A DNA stretch of 64,000 bases from the NCBI RefSeq assembly GCF_900142205.1, contig NZ_FRAA01000001.1, positions 50,889 to 114,888 of the forward strand, written 5' to 3'. The notes under the pieces are model-generated. The model ran no database searches. It was not told the DNA's origin and saw only the letters and a program-made list of their open reading frames with translations. Each line of letters begins with the position of its first letter. The first letter of the stretch is position 1. This document shows positions 26,850-36,583 of this stretch, piece by piece. The DNA comes from Reichenbachiella agariperforans. GTDB lineage: Bacteria; Bacteroidota; Bacteroidia; Cytophagales; Cyclobacteriaceae. Position numbers and translations under genes: made by a program.

Positions 26850-27413
26850 TTAATCTACACGTGCGCGATTTCTAAACACGAACGCCAGAGACGTCCCTAC
26901 TCCTGCTCCGAAAACGTGTGATTCCCACGATGTCTGTGGATCGTTTGGCATCAGACCATAGACTAAACCTCCATACACTACCACGACGATGATAGAAATG
27001 AGGAGTGATTTTTTATCCTTACGGAAAAGACCAAACAGCATAAGAAAAAACGCTAAACTGTAGATCACCCCACTGGCTCCAATGTGAAAGAACTCTCGTC
27101 CAAAGAGCCAAACTAAAAGCCCTGTCGCCAAATAAGAGTTAACAAACACCACACGCGCTATTAGAGGGTAGAAGTGAAAGAGTACAGCTCCTAGTAATAT
27201 CAGTGGTACAGTATTGGACATAATATGGTTCACATCCCCATGAACCAAAGGACTCACTAATACTCCTATCAGACCAAGTAGGTGCCTCGGATAAATACCC
27301 AAAAATCCTAAATCGTGTCCCGAGTAGAATTGGTACGTAAACAAAAGCCACATGACAAATGCCATGCGTAGTGGGATAACCGAACTACGCCTATAAGTAC
27401 TTATCTTCTTCAT
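26850..27413 (-). CDS. Rhomboid-family intramembrane serine protease
   Basis: The product is 187 residues with six hydrophobic helices, the minimal rhomboid core. Key residues are present: HIMSN with His63 and Asn67 (oxyanion), GASG with nucleophile Ser114, and SHVFGAGVG with catalytic His166. It cleaves membrane proteins within or near the bilayer; the substrate is unknown. The start at 27413 lies right after a terminator for the upstream gene, so it probably has its own promoter within or beyond that hairpin. Confidence 0.92.
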   Translation of the reverse strand: MKKISTYRRSSVIPLRMAFVMWLLFTYQFYSGHDLGFLGIYPRHLLGLIGVLVSPLVHGDVNHIMSNTVPLILLGAVLFHFYPLIARVVFVNSYLATGLLVWLFGREFFHIGASGVIYSLAFFLMLFGLFRKDKKSLLISIIVVVVYGGLVYGLMPNDPQTSWESHVFGAGVGTSLAFVFRNRARVD

Positions 27414-27420
27414 AACAAAA

Positions 27421-27446
27421 AACGCTACCCTTTAGAGGATAGCGTT
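27421..27446 (-). terminator. Rho-independent terminator of the TerB-like gene
   Basis: Read on the minus strand, AACGCTATCCT-CTAA-AGGGTAGCGTT forms an 11-bp stem with one mismatch and is followed by TTTTTTG. It lies 25 bp after the stop codon at 27472 and 8 bp before the rhomboid start. Confidence 0.75.
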
Positions 27447-27471
27447 TATCAAATTTTTCAATAGGTCGATA

Positions 27472-27945
27472 TTACTGCTCAAAAGTATCTGGATCTTCAA
27501 TCATTCCAAGCTCCATCAATTTGGCCTCTTCGTAGCTCACAGACATATAGCCTAACACACCACCAGAAGCCTCAGCTACTTTTTTTGCCATTTCTTTGAG
27601 GCTTGCATAAAGCTTCACAGCAAAGTTATGCTCAAGTTTTGGCAGGATATGGTTGAGTTTCCTCAATTCAGTACTGATCAAATCTGTTCTAGCACTTGCA
27701 TTGTCTGGCAACTCTGCCACATACTTCTCAAACTTTGCCTGAAAATCCTTGCCTACTTCTCTGTAATACTCGATCAGCTGCTCGCGCGCGCGCGCTTGCT
27801 TGCTATTAGCAATCTCTACTGCTTGCGTGATTTCTGTCTTATCGATCTTGTCGTCAGCACCAGCTATCATTACAGATACAAGAACTGGGGCATTTAATAA
27901 TACCTCAATTTCATCGTCTCTCAGTGTTTTAAATTCTTCAACCAT
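27472..27945 (-). CDS. Small helical TerB-like protein of unknown function
   Basis: The product is 157 residues, almost wholly helical and acidic, with no signal peptide. The segment VSVMIAGADDKIDKTEITQAVE resembles the first repeat of the TerB/DUF533-like fold, where Asp/Glu residues can bind metal. The C-terminal half contains a helical GGVLGYMSVSYEEAKLME stretch. A 13-base alternating CG run encodes Ala-Arg-Ala-Arg in the middle. It is a single gene with its own terminator. The family assignment is tentative and no pathway is suggested by the neighbours. Confidence 0.7.
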   Translation of the reverse strand: MVEEFKTLRDDEIEVLLNAPVLVSVMIAGADDKIDKTEITQAVEIANSKQARAREQLIEYYREVGKDFQAKFEKYVAELPDNASARTDLISTELRKLNHILPKLEHNFAVKLYASLKEMAKKVAEASGGVLGYMSVSYEEAKLMELGMIEDPDTFEQ

Positions 27946-28036
27946 TTGGTTTTATTTAATCTTCAAAAATTCTGCTCCGAAAATAAGAGAATTAGTCCAA
28001 AGCGAAAACAAAATAATAATTATTCCCTCAAAAATA

Positions 28037-29434
28037 TTACTGTAATGCTCTTCTAACCTGTTCTTCCACAAAGCCTTTGACCTGTTCTACATCCAGCTTC
28101 TTCGCAATGATTCGTTTGTCTTTGTCCAGAATGTACAGCATAGGTGTACTGCGTACATTATACTCTACCCTAAAATTGCTTTTGTACCCCATATCTGCAT
28201 AATTCAACCAATTTAGGTCTAATTCTTGGATAAACTCCTTCCACTTCTCTGCATCGGTATCAGTACAGACTGCCACGACCTCTGCCTTACCATCCAACTG
28301 GTCATAAACCTCTTTGAGTACAGGCGTTTTCTTTTTGCAATGACCGCAGGTAGGTGAATAGAAATATAAGATAATGTAATCATCCTTGATACTGTATAAA
28401 CTACTGGCTACACCAGACGTGTCCTGAAAATAAATCTGTGGAGCTATATTCCCGATTTGATTGTCACGATGAAATACCATTTCCTTTTTGAGTTCTGTAA
28501 TCATTGCCTCATCAGCCCATGGAGCTTTACCTTTTAGGTAATACTCATCTGACAGATAGACGAATACTTTGTCCATTCCCATGATCTTATGGTTTTGGTA
28601 TTTCTGAAACAAAGTCACCAGCAGATAGCGATACAGTTCCTCATTGTCTTGGCTACTACTCAATAGAAAATCTACTGAATGAATAACCGAATCAGGATTT
28701 TGTATCGTGACTTTGTCTAGATACTCATTGATTTTGGACTCAAATATCGGTGTACGAACGAGTCCTTCAGAGTTGAAATCAATGTTTTTGAAATAGTCAT
28801 TTTTGAATGCATTGTACTGCTCCTGCTTTTCTTCTACGGTCAGTGAGTCTCCTTCAAAAGCAAAGTCAGCTCGCAATCCCATTAATTCGATCAGTTCTGC
28901 TACAAAACTATCTCCACACTGTTCTTGGAGACTGTCTCTTGATGCCAAGTTCAGATCATTTAGCTCTTGCACCCGGTCAAATATGGTAACAGAGTCTTTC
29001 TTGGTGGAGGTAGAATCCAATCGTTGCGTAAGATCACGAACATTCTGCTGATGAGCTATCATCAACTCCTGAAAATCTCTAAACTGAACATTCGACGGAG
29101 AGTCCTCTACGATCATACTACCGTATAAATCAGTACGCTTAGTAGATAATTTAAACTGCTGCTCGTCAATAATCAAATCCATATACAACGCTCCTCCATA
29201 CAGAAAATACATACCTGTTTTCAGCCGTCTATCCCCTTCAAAAACAAGCCGTCCACCAGCTCCTAACTTGGCAGTATCTTGGAGGTACTTTTTGGGACCA
29301 AAGTGATTGCCCAAATAGACAACCGTATCTTCTAGACCTTCCATCACAACTTCTATCCTATACCCTTCTGTCTGCCCAAATCCATTTAAGCTTATTAATA
29401 CAAACGAAAAAAACAAGCACTTTTTAATCCACAT
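28037..29434 (-). CDS. TlpA/ResA-like thioredoxin with DUF4369/DUF5106-type N-terminal region
   Basis: The product is 465 residues with signal peptide MWIKKCLFFSFVLISLNGFG. Residues about 25-115 look like the DUF4369 beta domain (YRIEVVMEGLEDTVVYLGN) and about 120-320 are helical (DUF5106-like). The C-terminal thioredoxin domain carries the redox pair Cys363-Gly-His-Cys366 (YSPTCGHCKKKTPVL) and cis-Pro segment RSTPMLYILD. It is an extracytoplasmic disulfide reductase or oxidase of the kind common in Bacteroidota. The partner substrate is unknown. It stands as a single gene. Confidence 0.92.
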   Translation of the reverse strand: MWIKKCLFFSFVLISLNGFGQTEGYRIEVVMEGLEDTVVYLGNHFGPKKYLQDTAKLGAGGRLVFEGDRRLKTGMYFLYGGALYMDLIIDEQQFKLSTKRTDLYGSMIVEDSPSNVQFRDFQELMIAHQQNVRDLTQRLDSTSTKKDSVTIFDRVQELNDLNLASRDSLQEQCGDSFVAELIELMGLRADFAFEGDSLTVEEKQEQYNAFKNDYFKNIDFNSEGLVRTPIFESKINEYLDKVTIQNPDSVIHSVDFLLSSSQDNEELYRYLLVTLFQKYQNHKIMGMDKVFVYLSDEYYLKGKAPWADEAMITELKKEMVFHRDNQIGNIAPQIYFQDTSGVASSLYSIKDDYIILYFYSPTCGHCKKKTPVLKEVYDQLDGKAEVVAVCTDTDAEKWKEFIQELDLNWLNYADMGYKSNFRVEYNVRSTPMLYILDKDKRIIAKKLDVEQVKGFVEEQVRRALQ

Positions 29435-29526
29435 AAGTCAATAATTTATGTTCTGAATGAATGCAAAAGAACTAATTTTGATATGATATTCTGAACGAGA
29501 AGCCACTTTCTTTTTGAGGTTGATAT

Positions 29527-29600
29527 TTTTGATCCATTTCTTACTCAGAACCCTTTCAGTATTATGATTTTCAGCAATACTTGCGTATTTTGGATCAAAA
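29527..29600. repeat. 9-bp inverted repeat TTTTGATCC ... GGATCAAAA
   Basis: The arms lie at 29527-29535 and 29592-29600, 56 nt apart, in the divergent region between the thioredoxin gene and the small-peptide/kinase unit. It could be a regulator site for the hybrid kinase, which ends in an AraC domain. Confidence 0.3.
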
Positions 29601-29628
29601 TTCATTAAAACATAAAAATAAACAAACC

Positions 29629-29733
29629 ATGAAAAATTTAATAGTAAACAAGACTCTAGTAACAAGAATGCCTGATGATGATGACACTGACAAGGACAAA
29701 AACGAAACTGGTCTTCCCGAAAAGCGCTCATAA
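29629..29733 (+). CDS. Putative 34-residue peptide ahead of the hybrid kinase
   Basis: The ATG at 29629 is preceded by an A-rich leader (AAAACATAAAAATAAAC), the usual Bacteroidota start context. It encodes MKNLIVNKTLVTRMPDDDDT followed by a charged tail that ends in EKRS and a TAA at 29731-29733. There is no transmembrane segment. It lies 45 bp upstream of the TTG start of the hybrid kinase, so the two are likely co-transcribed. It may be a signalling or leader peptide; I know of no named family, and a fortuitous frame cannot be excluded. Confidence 0.5.
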   Translation: MKNLIVNKTLVTRMPDDDDTDKDKNETGLPEKRS

Positions 29734-29778
29734 TTACTATAGCAGCATTTGAGAAATTAATTATTAGAACCCATTGCA

Positions 29779-32688
29779 TTGAATAAATCATTAAAATCAG
29801 CAGTTTTAATTCTATTCAGTTTTTTTTATTCCTCTTCCATCTTCCCAATCAATGGTGGAAGTGGAATTGAATTACTTACACTTGATAACAAAGCTCTCCT
29901 TGATCATGTTGACAAACTTATCGATGATCAAGATTACGACTCTGCCCAATTTTATTTCAATATACTTGATTCCCGTTTTGATGAAGGAAAACTTTTAGTG
30001 GTAGATAAACTCACACAATTCTATCATCAGGCGAGAATGAACCATCATAAAGGCAACTATATGAGCTGTGTTCATTTTTCTAATGCATACACCCAACTAC
30101 TAGAGATCAAAAATGAACCTCATCATGCTGAAGCTCAAGTTTACGTGTATTTAGGTTTAGCGTATTATTTTTTAGACCAGTTAGGACTATCAATAGATGC
30201 GCACTTCAATGCAATGAAGGCATATAAAGAGCGTCATGACGAATTCGGAGTTATTCTATGTTATTATAACATTGGCAAGAGCTACGACGACTTGGGGAAC
30301 TTTGACAAAAGTACTCAGTATATTAATCTAGCTATTCAGGGTCTAAAAAAAGATCAAAAACATATGGACCGACTTAGCGGCTGGTACTCGTATATGGCTA
30401 GTGTTCAGTTATCTAATAAAAATACAAGAGCAGCAAAAAATTATCTTGACAGTGCGCTCACAGCGAGTAAAAAACATGAAAACACCGATTTTTTATCTAG
30501 CATACATCGGTACTATGGTAAAGTACATTACGCCGAAGGAAATGTAAAGCAAGCTATTAAGTCACTTAATCTTGCCATTAAATACGGTAAAGAGCAAAGA
30601 AGCGAAACCAGTAACATTGAAAACATGATCGCTCTGGCTAATATTTATAATAGGACAAGTAATCAAATCAAGACAATCGAGCTGTTAGAACCTTACCTCA
30701 AAGAACAACTTAGTAAAAACACGTACCAAACCCGCTTAAAGACGCTCAAAGAAGAATTGTACATGGCATACACTGATTTAGGCAAGTACAAAAAGGCGAT
30801 AAACTTAGTGAGTGATTTTGAATATTTGGCAGACTCTATTCAAAAGCTTGATATGGTCAATCAGGTGCAACAGGCAGAAATTCGTGCCCATGCAGCAAAC
30901 CAATCTGCTGAGAACGAACTGCTCAAAAAGAAAGACGAACTAAATCAACAAACGATCAAAACACAAAATACAATGTTGATTTCGTCTGTTATTGTATTGA
31001 TACTTGTCGTAGCAATAGCGATCATCGTTTATCGAGCAGCAGTCATCAACAAGCGACTTTCCAAGAAAAATAAGGCTCAAGCGGATCGTTTGATTCAGTT
31101 AGATGCTGCCAAATCTCGTTTTTTTGCCAACATCTCTCATGACCTTCGTACCCCGATGACTCTGATTATGGGCGGTATACAGCAAGTCCTCGAAAATAAA
31201 GACGTATACCTAAACTCCCGAGCGGAAAAGCAACTAATGATTGGTCTAAAAAATGGAGAAAGAATACTTCATTTGACCAATGAAATCAACGAACTGATCA
31301 AACTAGAGGACAATAAACTCGCTATCAAGCCGAAGTATATTGACATAAATGAGGTACTTAACCTATTTGTACAAATGTTTAGTTCTATGGCAGAAATGCG
31401 AGGAGTACACCTCGCCTATTCTAGCACGATCATAGAGGGTGGTAGTATTGTTCATGTAGACCCTTTTCATTTTGAAAAAGTCCTGTTCAATTTGATTACC
31501 AACGGTCTAAAACACACCCAAGAAAAAGGATCATTGACCGTTAGCCTGAGAAAAATAGATACTTCGCTTTGTGTATCTATTCTTGACACGGGCGAAGGTA
31601 TCCCCGAAGAAAACATCCCATATATATTCGACAGATATTATCAGGCACCAGAGACAACCTTCAAAACCCAAGAAGGTTTTGGTATTGGGCTAGCACTAGT
31701 CAAAGAAATTATAGATAAACACCATGCAAAAATTGAGGTCAAAAGTAGAGTTGGTATTGGGACCGAATTTATCATATACCTAAAACAGGAACGTGTAGGT
31801 ATTGATCAAGTTACTAACCTATCTCAGTTACTATACAGTGACCAAAAAAGAGATTTATTCAGAGACATTGAGGATACTGTAGAAGCAAAACCTACTGTTC
31901 ATATTGACAGCATACGAAACAAAAGCAAAGATGTCAAAAACAAAACTATCTTGATCGTAGAAGATCATCCAGAAGTAAGGGATTACATCTATGATATCAT
32001 CTCCGAGCACTATACGGTATTGACTGCTTCAAATGGTCAACGTGCGCTTAAGATCCTAGCTAAGGAACCTGTAGACCTTATCATCACAGATCTCATGATG
32101 CCATGGTTCGATGGATTCGAATTATTGGAGCAACTTCGACAGGACGAAAAATTAAAAAAGATCCCTGCATTAGTTCTCTCAGCTAGGACTTCAGAAGAAG
32201 ACAAAGAAAAAGTCTTAATGAAAGGAGTCAATGACTTCCTATCAAAGCCATTTCAACCCAAAGAACTTTTACTAAGAGTAGAAAATCTTTTAAACCAAAA
32301 AGAATGGAATAATGCCAACGAAAATGCTTTGTTCATCAATAGTCAAGAAACCATTGATGAAGTGGAAGCTTCGCTACTCAAAAAAGTAGAAAATTTAATC
32401 TTGGAAAGAATTGATGATTCCAATCTCAGCATTACTTTCTTAGCGAAAGAAATATGTGTCAGTGAAAGAAAATTTTATAGATTTATAAAAAAATTAACGA
32501 ACGCTACTCCATACGAATACATCAAGGAAGTAAGGTTGCAATACGCCAACCGAATCATTAGAGAAAAAAAATTAAGCAATTCCTCAGAACTAGCTCGAAT
32601 GATAGGCATGAACAATGTCAGCCACTTCAATACCCAATTCAAAAAAAGGTTTGGAAAAAAACCTACTGATCTTTTACAAAAAACCTAA
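29779..32688 (+). CDS. TPR-containing hybrid histidine kinase/response regulator with AraC-type output
   Basis: The product is 969 residues. The frame starts with TTG at 29779 (upstream stop at 29758, no ATG until after the signal peptide), giving signal MNKSLKSAVLILFSFFYSSS. A periplasmic TPR array (about 60-370) is followed by a transmembrane helix (about 395-420). HisKA carries His454 (ANISHDLRTP), and HATPase has NLITNGLKHT, DTGEGIP and GFGIGLA. A receiver domain holds phospho-Asp771 (IITDLMMP) and the end is an AraC HTH pair. The whole phosphorelay sits in one polypeptide, as in HTCS proteins of Bacteroidota, but with TPRs rather than Reg_prop propellers as sensor. Target genes are unknown. 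The weak start codon may keep expression low. Confidence 0.93.
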   Translation: MNKSLKSAVLILFSFFYSSSIFPINGGSGIELLTLDNKALLDHVDKLIDDQDYDSAQFYFNILDSRFDEGKLLVVDKLTQFYHQARMNHHKGNYMSCVHFSNAYTQLLEIKNEPHHAEAQVYVYLGLAYYFLDQLGLSIDAHFNAMKAYKERHDEFGVILCYYNIGKSYDDLGNFDKSTQYINLAIQGLKKDQKHMDRLSGWYSYMASVQLSNKNTRAAKNYLDSALTASKKHENTDFLSSIHRYYGKVHYAEGNVKQAIKSLNLAIKYGKEQRSETSNIENMIALANIYNRTSNQIKTIELLEPYLKEQLSKNTYQTRLKTLKEELYMAYTDLGKYKKAINLVSDFEYLADSIQKLDMVNQVQQAEIRAHAANQSAENELLKKKDELNQQTIKTQNTMLISSVIVLILVVAIAIIVYRAAVINKRLSKKNKAQADRLIQLDAAKSRFFANISHDLRTPMTLIMGGIQQVLENKDVYLNSRAEKQLMIGLKNGERILHLTNEINELIKLEDNKLAIKPKYIDINEVLNLFVQMFSSMAEMRGVHLAYSSTIIEGGSIVHVDPFHFEKVLFNLITNGLKHTQEKGSLTVSLRKIDTSLCVSILDTGEGIPEENIPYIFDRYYQAPETTFKTQEGFGIGLALVKEIIDKHHAKIEVKSRVGIGTEFIIYLKQERVGIDQVTNLSQLLYSDQKRDLFRDIEDTVEAKPTVHIDSIRNKSKDVKNKTILIVEDHPEVRDYIYDIISEHYTVLTASNGQRALKILAKEPVDLIITDLMMPWFDGFELLEQLRQDEKLKKIPALVLSARTSEEDKEKVLMKGVNDFLSKPFQPKELLLRVENLLNQKEWNNANENALFINSQETIDEVEASLLKKVENLILERIDDSNLSITFLAKEICVSERKFYRFIKKLTNATPYEYIKEVRLQYANRIIREKKLSNSSELARMIGMNNVSHFNTQFKKRFGKKPTDLLQKT

Positions 32689-32742
32689 AAACAGAAACAA
32701 ACTTTACTATTTCAGTCGAAGTATGAGTGCTTTATTTTGCTC

Positions 32743-32763
32743 AAGTTAATTTTTAATTAACTT
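32743..32763. terminator. Perfect 9-bp palindrome AAGTTAATT-TTT-AATTAACTT
   Basis: This AT-only stem with a 3-nt loop lies between the hybrid kinase and the K+ channel gene. It could weakly terminate the kinase transcript or serve as an operator for the channel. No U-tract follows. Confidence 0.35.
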
Positions 32764-32816
32764 CAACTTTGATATCTTGAAATCACAATATCAACCTAAC
32801 ATAAGCGTCAAAATAT

Positions 32817-33896
32817 ATGCTCAATTCCACTGAGAGACGGAAGATCAATAGATTCATATTTGCAATATTGATAGGTATTGTAGTCTATTTTATACTTATC
32901 ACACTACTCATACGATTCGAACAAGACAGTTCTCAGTCATCGATCACCAATTATCACCAGGCTGTGTGGTATACTGTCGTCACGCTCACCACAGTAGGCT
33001 ATGGCGATATCTACCCCAACACTATTTATGGACGAGTCATCGGTTACATATTCGTACTACTTAGTGTAGGTATTTATGGTTTACTCATTGGAGAAATCAC
33101 TAATCTTGTGTCCACAATTAAACAAAATAAAATGCTAGGCTACAACGGAACTGTATTCGAAAACCATGTTGTAATTATCGGCTGGAGCGACTTTGGCCAA
33201 TTGGTCACCGAGCAACTTATTGGTGCAAACAAACAAGTGGCTATAGTCACAAACCAACGGACTGATATTGATTTGATTCATGAAAAATATGAGAAAAAGA
33301 ATGTTTTCACACTCTATGCCGATTTCGAAAACTTTGATGCGCTCAAGAAAGTCAACATCGAAAAGTCATCGGTAACATTCGTTAATTTAAATGACGATAC
33401 GGAAAAGCTAGTATTCATTTTGAATATCAAAAAAATCTATGACAATATTGAATTCGTAGTAACTTTAGAAAATGCCAATCTCAAAAACACATTTATCAAT
33501 GCTGGGGTAACGAATGCCATCTCTCCTCATGAGATCTCATCCAAAATCCTGGCTAGTTATATGTTCGAACCAGATGTAGCGGCCTACACGGAGGATATCA
33601 TGTCCTTTGCACACACGCCTACAGACTATGATATCAAGCAGTTCTTGGTTACCTATGACAATCCTTATCTAAACAAAAAGTATCAGCAGGCATTTGACGG
33701 GATTAAATTAGATTTCAATGGTGTACTGATCGGAATGGTTAAAAGGTCAGGAGGAAAAAGACTTTTAATCAAGAACCCACAGAAAGAATATAAAATCGAA
33801 TTAGGAGATTATTTGATTATCATAGTGAACGGTAGTTCGTTCGAACTTATCCAAAAAGCATTCAATGTTCAAGAAGGTTACTTCAAAGAAACTTAA
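32817..33896 (+). CDS. Two-helix potassium channel with cytosolic RCK (TrkA-N) domain
   Basis: The product is 359 residues. Helix 1 spans about 12-33, with pore helix and selectivity filter T58-T59-V60-G61-Y62-G63-D64 and helix 2 at about 73-100. The RCK domain follows from about 118, with VVIIGWSDFGQLV as the Rossmann start, and a RCK-C part lies at about 265-345. It is a ligand-gated K+ (MthK/Kch-like) channel of the cytoplasmic membrane. The following lipoprotein gene starts one base after its stop, so they form an operon. Confidence 0.92.
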   Translation: MLNSTERRKINRFIFAILIGIVVYFILITLLIRFEQDSSQSSITNYHQAVWYTVVTLTTVGYGDIYPNTIYGRVIGYIFVLLSVGIYGLLIGEITNLVSTIKQNKMLGYNGTVFENHVVIIGWSDFGQLVTEQLIGANKQVAIVTNQRTDIDLIHEKYEKKNVFTLYADFENFDALKKVNIEKSSVTFVNLNDDTEKLVFILNIKKIYDNIEFVVTLENANLKNTFINAGVTNAISPHEISSKILASYMFEPDVAAYTEDIMSFAHTPTDYDIKQFLVTYDNPYLNKKYQQAFDGIKLDFNGVLIGMVKRSGGKRLLIKNPQKEYKIELGDYLIIIVNGSSFELIQKAFNVQEGYFKET

Positions 33897-33897
33897 T

Positions 33898-34317
33898 ATG
33901 ACCAAATTCAAACACTCCTTCACTATAATAGGATTCCTACTGATAGGTACTGCTTGTGAAAATCGTGATGTCAATGCTGGAGACGGACCTAATTTCAGTG
34001 AGATTCACGAGAACATCAATTATCATTTTGATCACACAGTCATTGATGGAGTAGAATACCATATACTCGAACGTGACAGAAATAATCCCCACGAAGGCTT
34101 TGGCTTTATGGCTCTCAATGGTAAAAAGATTCGTGACAATCAGGACTCGATCAAAGCCTACCTAAAGACGTTACTAGAACTTCAGATTATCGCTGCTGCC
34201 AAAAGACAGAATACCACCACTAAAGAAATGGAGTCACATGCAGACGAACTATTCAAGTTCTACATGAAGTCATCAAAAACCCCATTAGACATTAAACGAG
34301 AAAAGGCAGCTGAATAA
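33898..34317 (+). CDS. Small lipoprotein of unknown function, co-transcribed with the K+ channel
   Basis: The ATG at 33898 gives 139 residues with signal MTKFKHSFTIIGFLLIGTAC and lipid-accepting Cys20. An upstream in-frame ATG at 33865 would overlap the channel gene and bury the signal, so it is rejected. The mature part is short, charged and rich in Lys/Glu, with HILERDRNNPHEGFGFMALN in the middle. No domain was recognised. Its tail overlaps a terminator hairpin. Confidence 0.8.
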   Translation: MTKFKHSFTIIGFLLIGTACENRDVNAGDGPNFSEIHENINYHFDHTVIDGVEYHILERDRNNPHEGFGFMALNGKKIRDNQDSIKAYLKTLLELQIIAAAKRQNTTTKEMESHADELFKFYMKSSKTPLDIKREKAAE

Positions 34318-34330
34318 TCAACTGCCTTTT
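34301..34330. terminator. Bidirectional Rho-independent terminator
   Basis: AAAAGGCAG (34301-34309) and CTGCCTTTT (34322-34330) form a 9-bp stem around a 12-nt loop. A-tract and T-tract flank it, so it can serve both the lipoprotein gene (whose stop lies inside it) and the convergent GPP34 gene. Confidence 0.7.
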
Positions 34331-34356
34331 CTTGTTTAAAATTATTTGTACAGACT

Positions 34357-34992
34357 TTACAGCGAACTAAAGTGTCCTTTTAGACTCTCTAATGCTACTT
34401 TCGTATTATCATCTACATATCCACTTGCCGCGACATCCTTAGCAACCTTTACTGCGTCTATCAGCTGATCTTTTTCTTTGAAAACTTCTTCAAGGATTCC
34501 ACAGTTATGAATCACACTCATCAGAATTACAATCGCTGGAGTTGGTTTTTTACCACTCTGCACGACTGCCTTTAACGTATCTCTGATTTCTTGTTCAAAC
34601 GCATAGTTAGCATTATCCATTCTTTCAGACACTGGAATCCATAGCAATTTGGTAGACTCTACCTTCAAAATACCTCTCTGAACCAACAACTCTATCACAT
34701 CATCCTGAATATGCTCAAAGGAGCCAACCAATTTTTTGATAGTATCAGGCAAAGTAGAACCACCACCACCTAAGGCCTTCAGTACGTTATCTAGTACCTT
34801 ATTTCCTGTTCCCGTAGTGTCTTTTATTACAACTTTACCTCCGTCAAACGAGACTCTTTTGATTAAAGACAGCTCTAAGATAACAATAGCCAATATACCA
34901 TGATCAATGGAATGCTCTGCCGCTGCTAATAGTCTACCTTCCTCATCATCTAAGGCAATTAGCATCAATCCTTCTGCTAAGCTTAATTTCAT
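34357..34992 (-). CDS. GPP34 (Golgi phosphoprotein 3-like) family protein
   Basis: The product is 211 residues, mostly helical, with no signal. The start MKLSLAEGLMLIALDDEEG and the AIVILELSL segment match the GPP34/GOLPH3 family, which in bacteria and eukaryotes binds phospholipid headgroups at membranes. A Gly-rich GGGGST loop and RGILKVE..K.LW follow in the usual places. It lies 52 bp downstream of the antiporter gene on the same strand. Its bacterial role is poorly known. Confidence 0.82.
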   Translation of the reverse strand: MKLSLAEGLMLIALDDEEGRLLAAAEHSIDHGILAIVILELSLIKRVSFDGGKVVIKDTTGTGNKVLDNVLKALGGGGSTLPDTIKKLVGSFEHIQDDVIELLVQRGILKVESTKLLWIPVSERMDNANYAFEQEIRDTLKAVVQSGKKPTPAIVILMSVIHNCGILEEVFKEKDQLIDAVKVAKDVAASGYVDDNTKVALESLKGHFSSL

Positions 34993-35044
34993 TTAATTTC
35001 TGTTTAATCCAATACTAAGGTGCAAATATGATAAAACCTTTTTA

Positions 35045-36295
35045 CTATTTCATAATTTTCTCAATAGTCAATCCTTGAAATAGAATCGAGAACACCACTA
35101 CAGCGTATGTTGCCGTGACAATCACATCCTTAGCCGGTATGCTGTCGGAGAGTGATAATGCCAAGGCTACCGATATACCACCTCTTAATCCTCCCCAAGT
35201 TAATATCATTATTGTTTTTCTCTCAAACTTTTTACCGAAAGATTTAAGTATAGTAATTGGAATAGAAACGCCCAAAAAACGTGCAAATAACACCACAACA
35301 ATGGCTACAGGCATAATCAGAAGGTAATGATTTTGAAATGTCTGCGTAATTACGATAAACTCTAGACCGATCAAGATGAACAAAATTGCATTCAGTGCTT
35401 CATCTAGCAAATGCCAAAACTTGTAGACATATTCTCCGGTGGCATTCGCTAAATGCTCACTTCTACCCTCATTACCGATAAACAATCCCATCACTACCAT
35501 ACCCAATGGAGCAGACACATGGATCAGTTCAGCCAAACGACCACCAACCATTACAAGTGTCAGCGTCACCAATACTTCTAGTTCCACATGATCGTTATCT
35601 ATGTAGTTGAGCAACCTAAAGCCCATATAACCAAACAAGGCACCTAACAGTAGTCCTCCAAAAACCTCAGTAGCAAACAATCCAGCAACACTGGCAACAC
35701 TCACTTCACCACCATGTTCTCCACCACCTTGAGCAATCCCTAGTATCGTCAAAAAGATAACCACACCAACTCCATCATTGAAGAGGGATTCACCAGCAAT
35801 CTTAATCTCTAGGCGCTTAGCCAAACCCACTTTCTTCACAAGTGACAATACCGCAATTGGATCAGTAGGCGATATCAATGCACCAAAAAGCAAACAATAG
35901 ATTAAGTCTACTTCTGTCCCCATCAATGGAAAAGCGAAGTACATCAAATACCCTACAATAAATGTAGACATCAGCGTACCAAAAGTCGCTAGTATGATAA
36001 CCGACCACTTTTCATTTAACAATCGACTCAAATCCACAGACAGTGCTCCCGCAAAAAGCAGGAAGTTCAGCATGACATTAAGAAGTACCTCTTTAAAATC
36101 AAACTCATGTACTATATGTTCTGCACCACTAAGTATCGATGGCATCACATACCCCAGTATGACAATACCTACAGAAGAAGCCAAGGCTATTGCCATCAAC
36201 CCAATGGTTGACGGTAGCTTGAGTAAAGTAATATTAACGAGTGTAAAAACTGCTGCTAAAAAAATCAGCAAGGTGATCAGATCAAGTATCCCCAT
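35045..36295 (-). CDS. Na+/H+ antiporter, CPA1 (NhaP) family
   Basis: The ATG at 36295 ([18 protein letters not shown]) is preferred; the frame is open 75 bp further but that part is polar and non-helical. The product is about 416 residues with 12-13 membrane helices. The CPA1 ion-site motifs are present: [14 protein letters not shown] and [14 protein letters not shown] with the ND pair. It exchanges cytoplasmic Na+ or K+ for protons, suiting a marine lifestyle. The GPP34 gene follows on the same strand and may be co-transcribed. Confidence 0.92.
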   Translation of the reverse strand: MGILDLITLLIFLAAVFTLVNITLLKLPSTIGLMAIALASSVGIVILGYVMPSILSGAEHIVHEFDFKEVLLNVMLNFLLFAGALSVDLSRLLNEKWSVIILATFGTLMSTFIVGYLMYFAFPLMGTEVDLIYCLLFGALISPTDPIAVLSLVKKVGLAKRLEIKIAGESLFNDGVGVVIFLTILGIAQGGGEHGGEVSVASVAGLFATEVFGGLLLGALFGYMGFRLLNYIDNDHVELEVLVTLTLVMVGGRLAELIHVSAPLGMVVMGLFIGNEGRSEHLANATGEYVYKFWHLLDEALNAILFILIGLEFIVITQTFQNHYLLIMPVAIVVVLFARFLGVSIPITILKSFGKKFERKTIMILTWGGLRGGISVALALSLSDSIPAKDVIVTATYAVVVFSILFQGLTIEKIMK

Positions 36296-36583
36296 TTTAA
36301 TAAAATTAAAGTAAGTGTTAAAGCTTTTCTCTTTGCAATCTTCTAATAATACAACAATCAAAAACCGCAACTAGAGCGCCAAGATACGAAGATTTCAAGC
36401 GTATTTTGAAATAAACAACATTAAATCCAGATGAGAATTTCCCCTCCAAAAAGCCGTATTATCCGTATTTATACCGATTAGACACTGTATAAAAAGTAAG
36501 TTGGATCATGTTGCAAAACCAAAGAAATACCCAATCCTACAGATAAATGTTATGCAAATAACAATTATCGATTCAAAGATTAT

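Noticed and set aside
29438-29791. 117-codon minus-strand frame over the small peptide and kinase start
   Set aside because: It overlaps a better supported plus-strand unit and has an unnatural, low-complexity composition.
33865-33897. Earlier ATG for the lipoprotein gene
   Set aside because: It would overlap the channel gene and hide the lipoprotein signal that begins at 33898.
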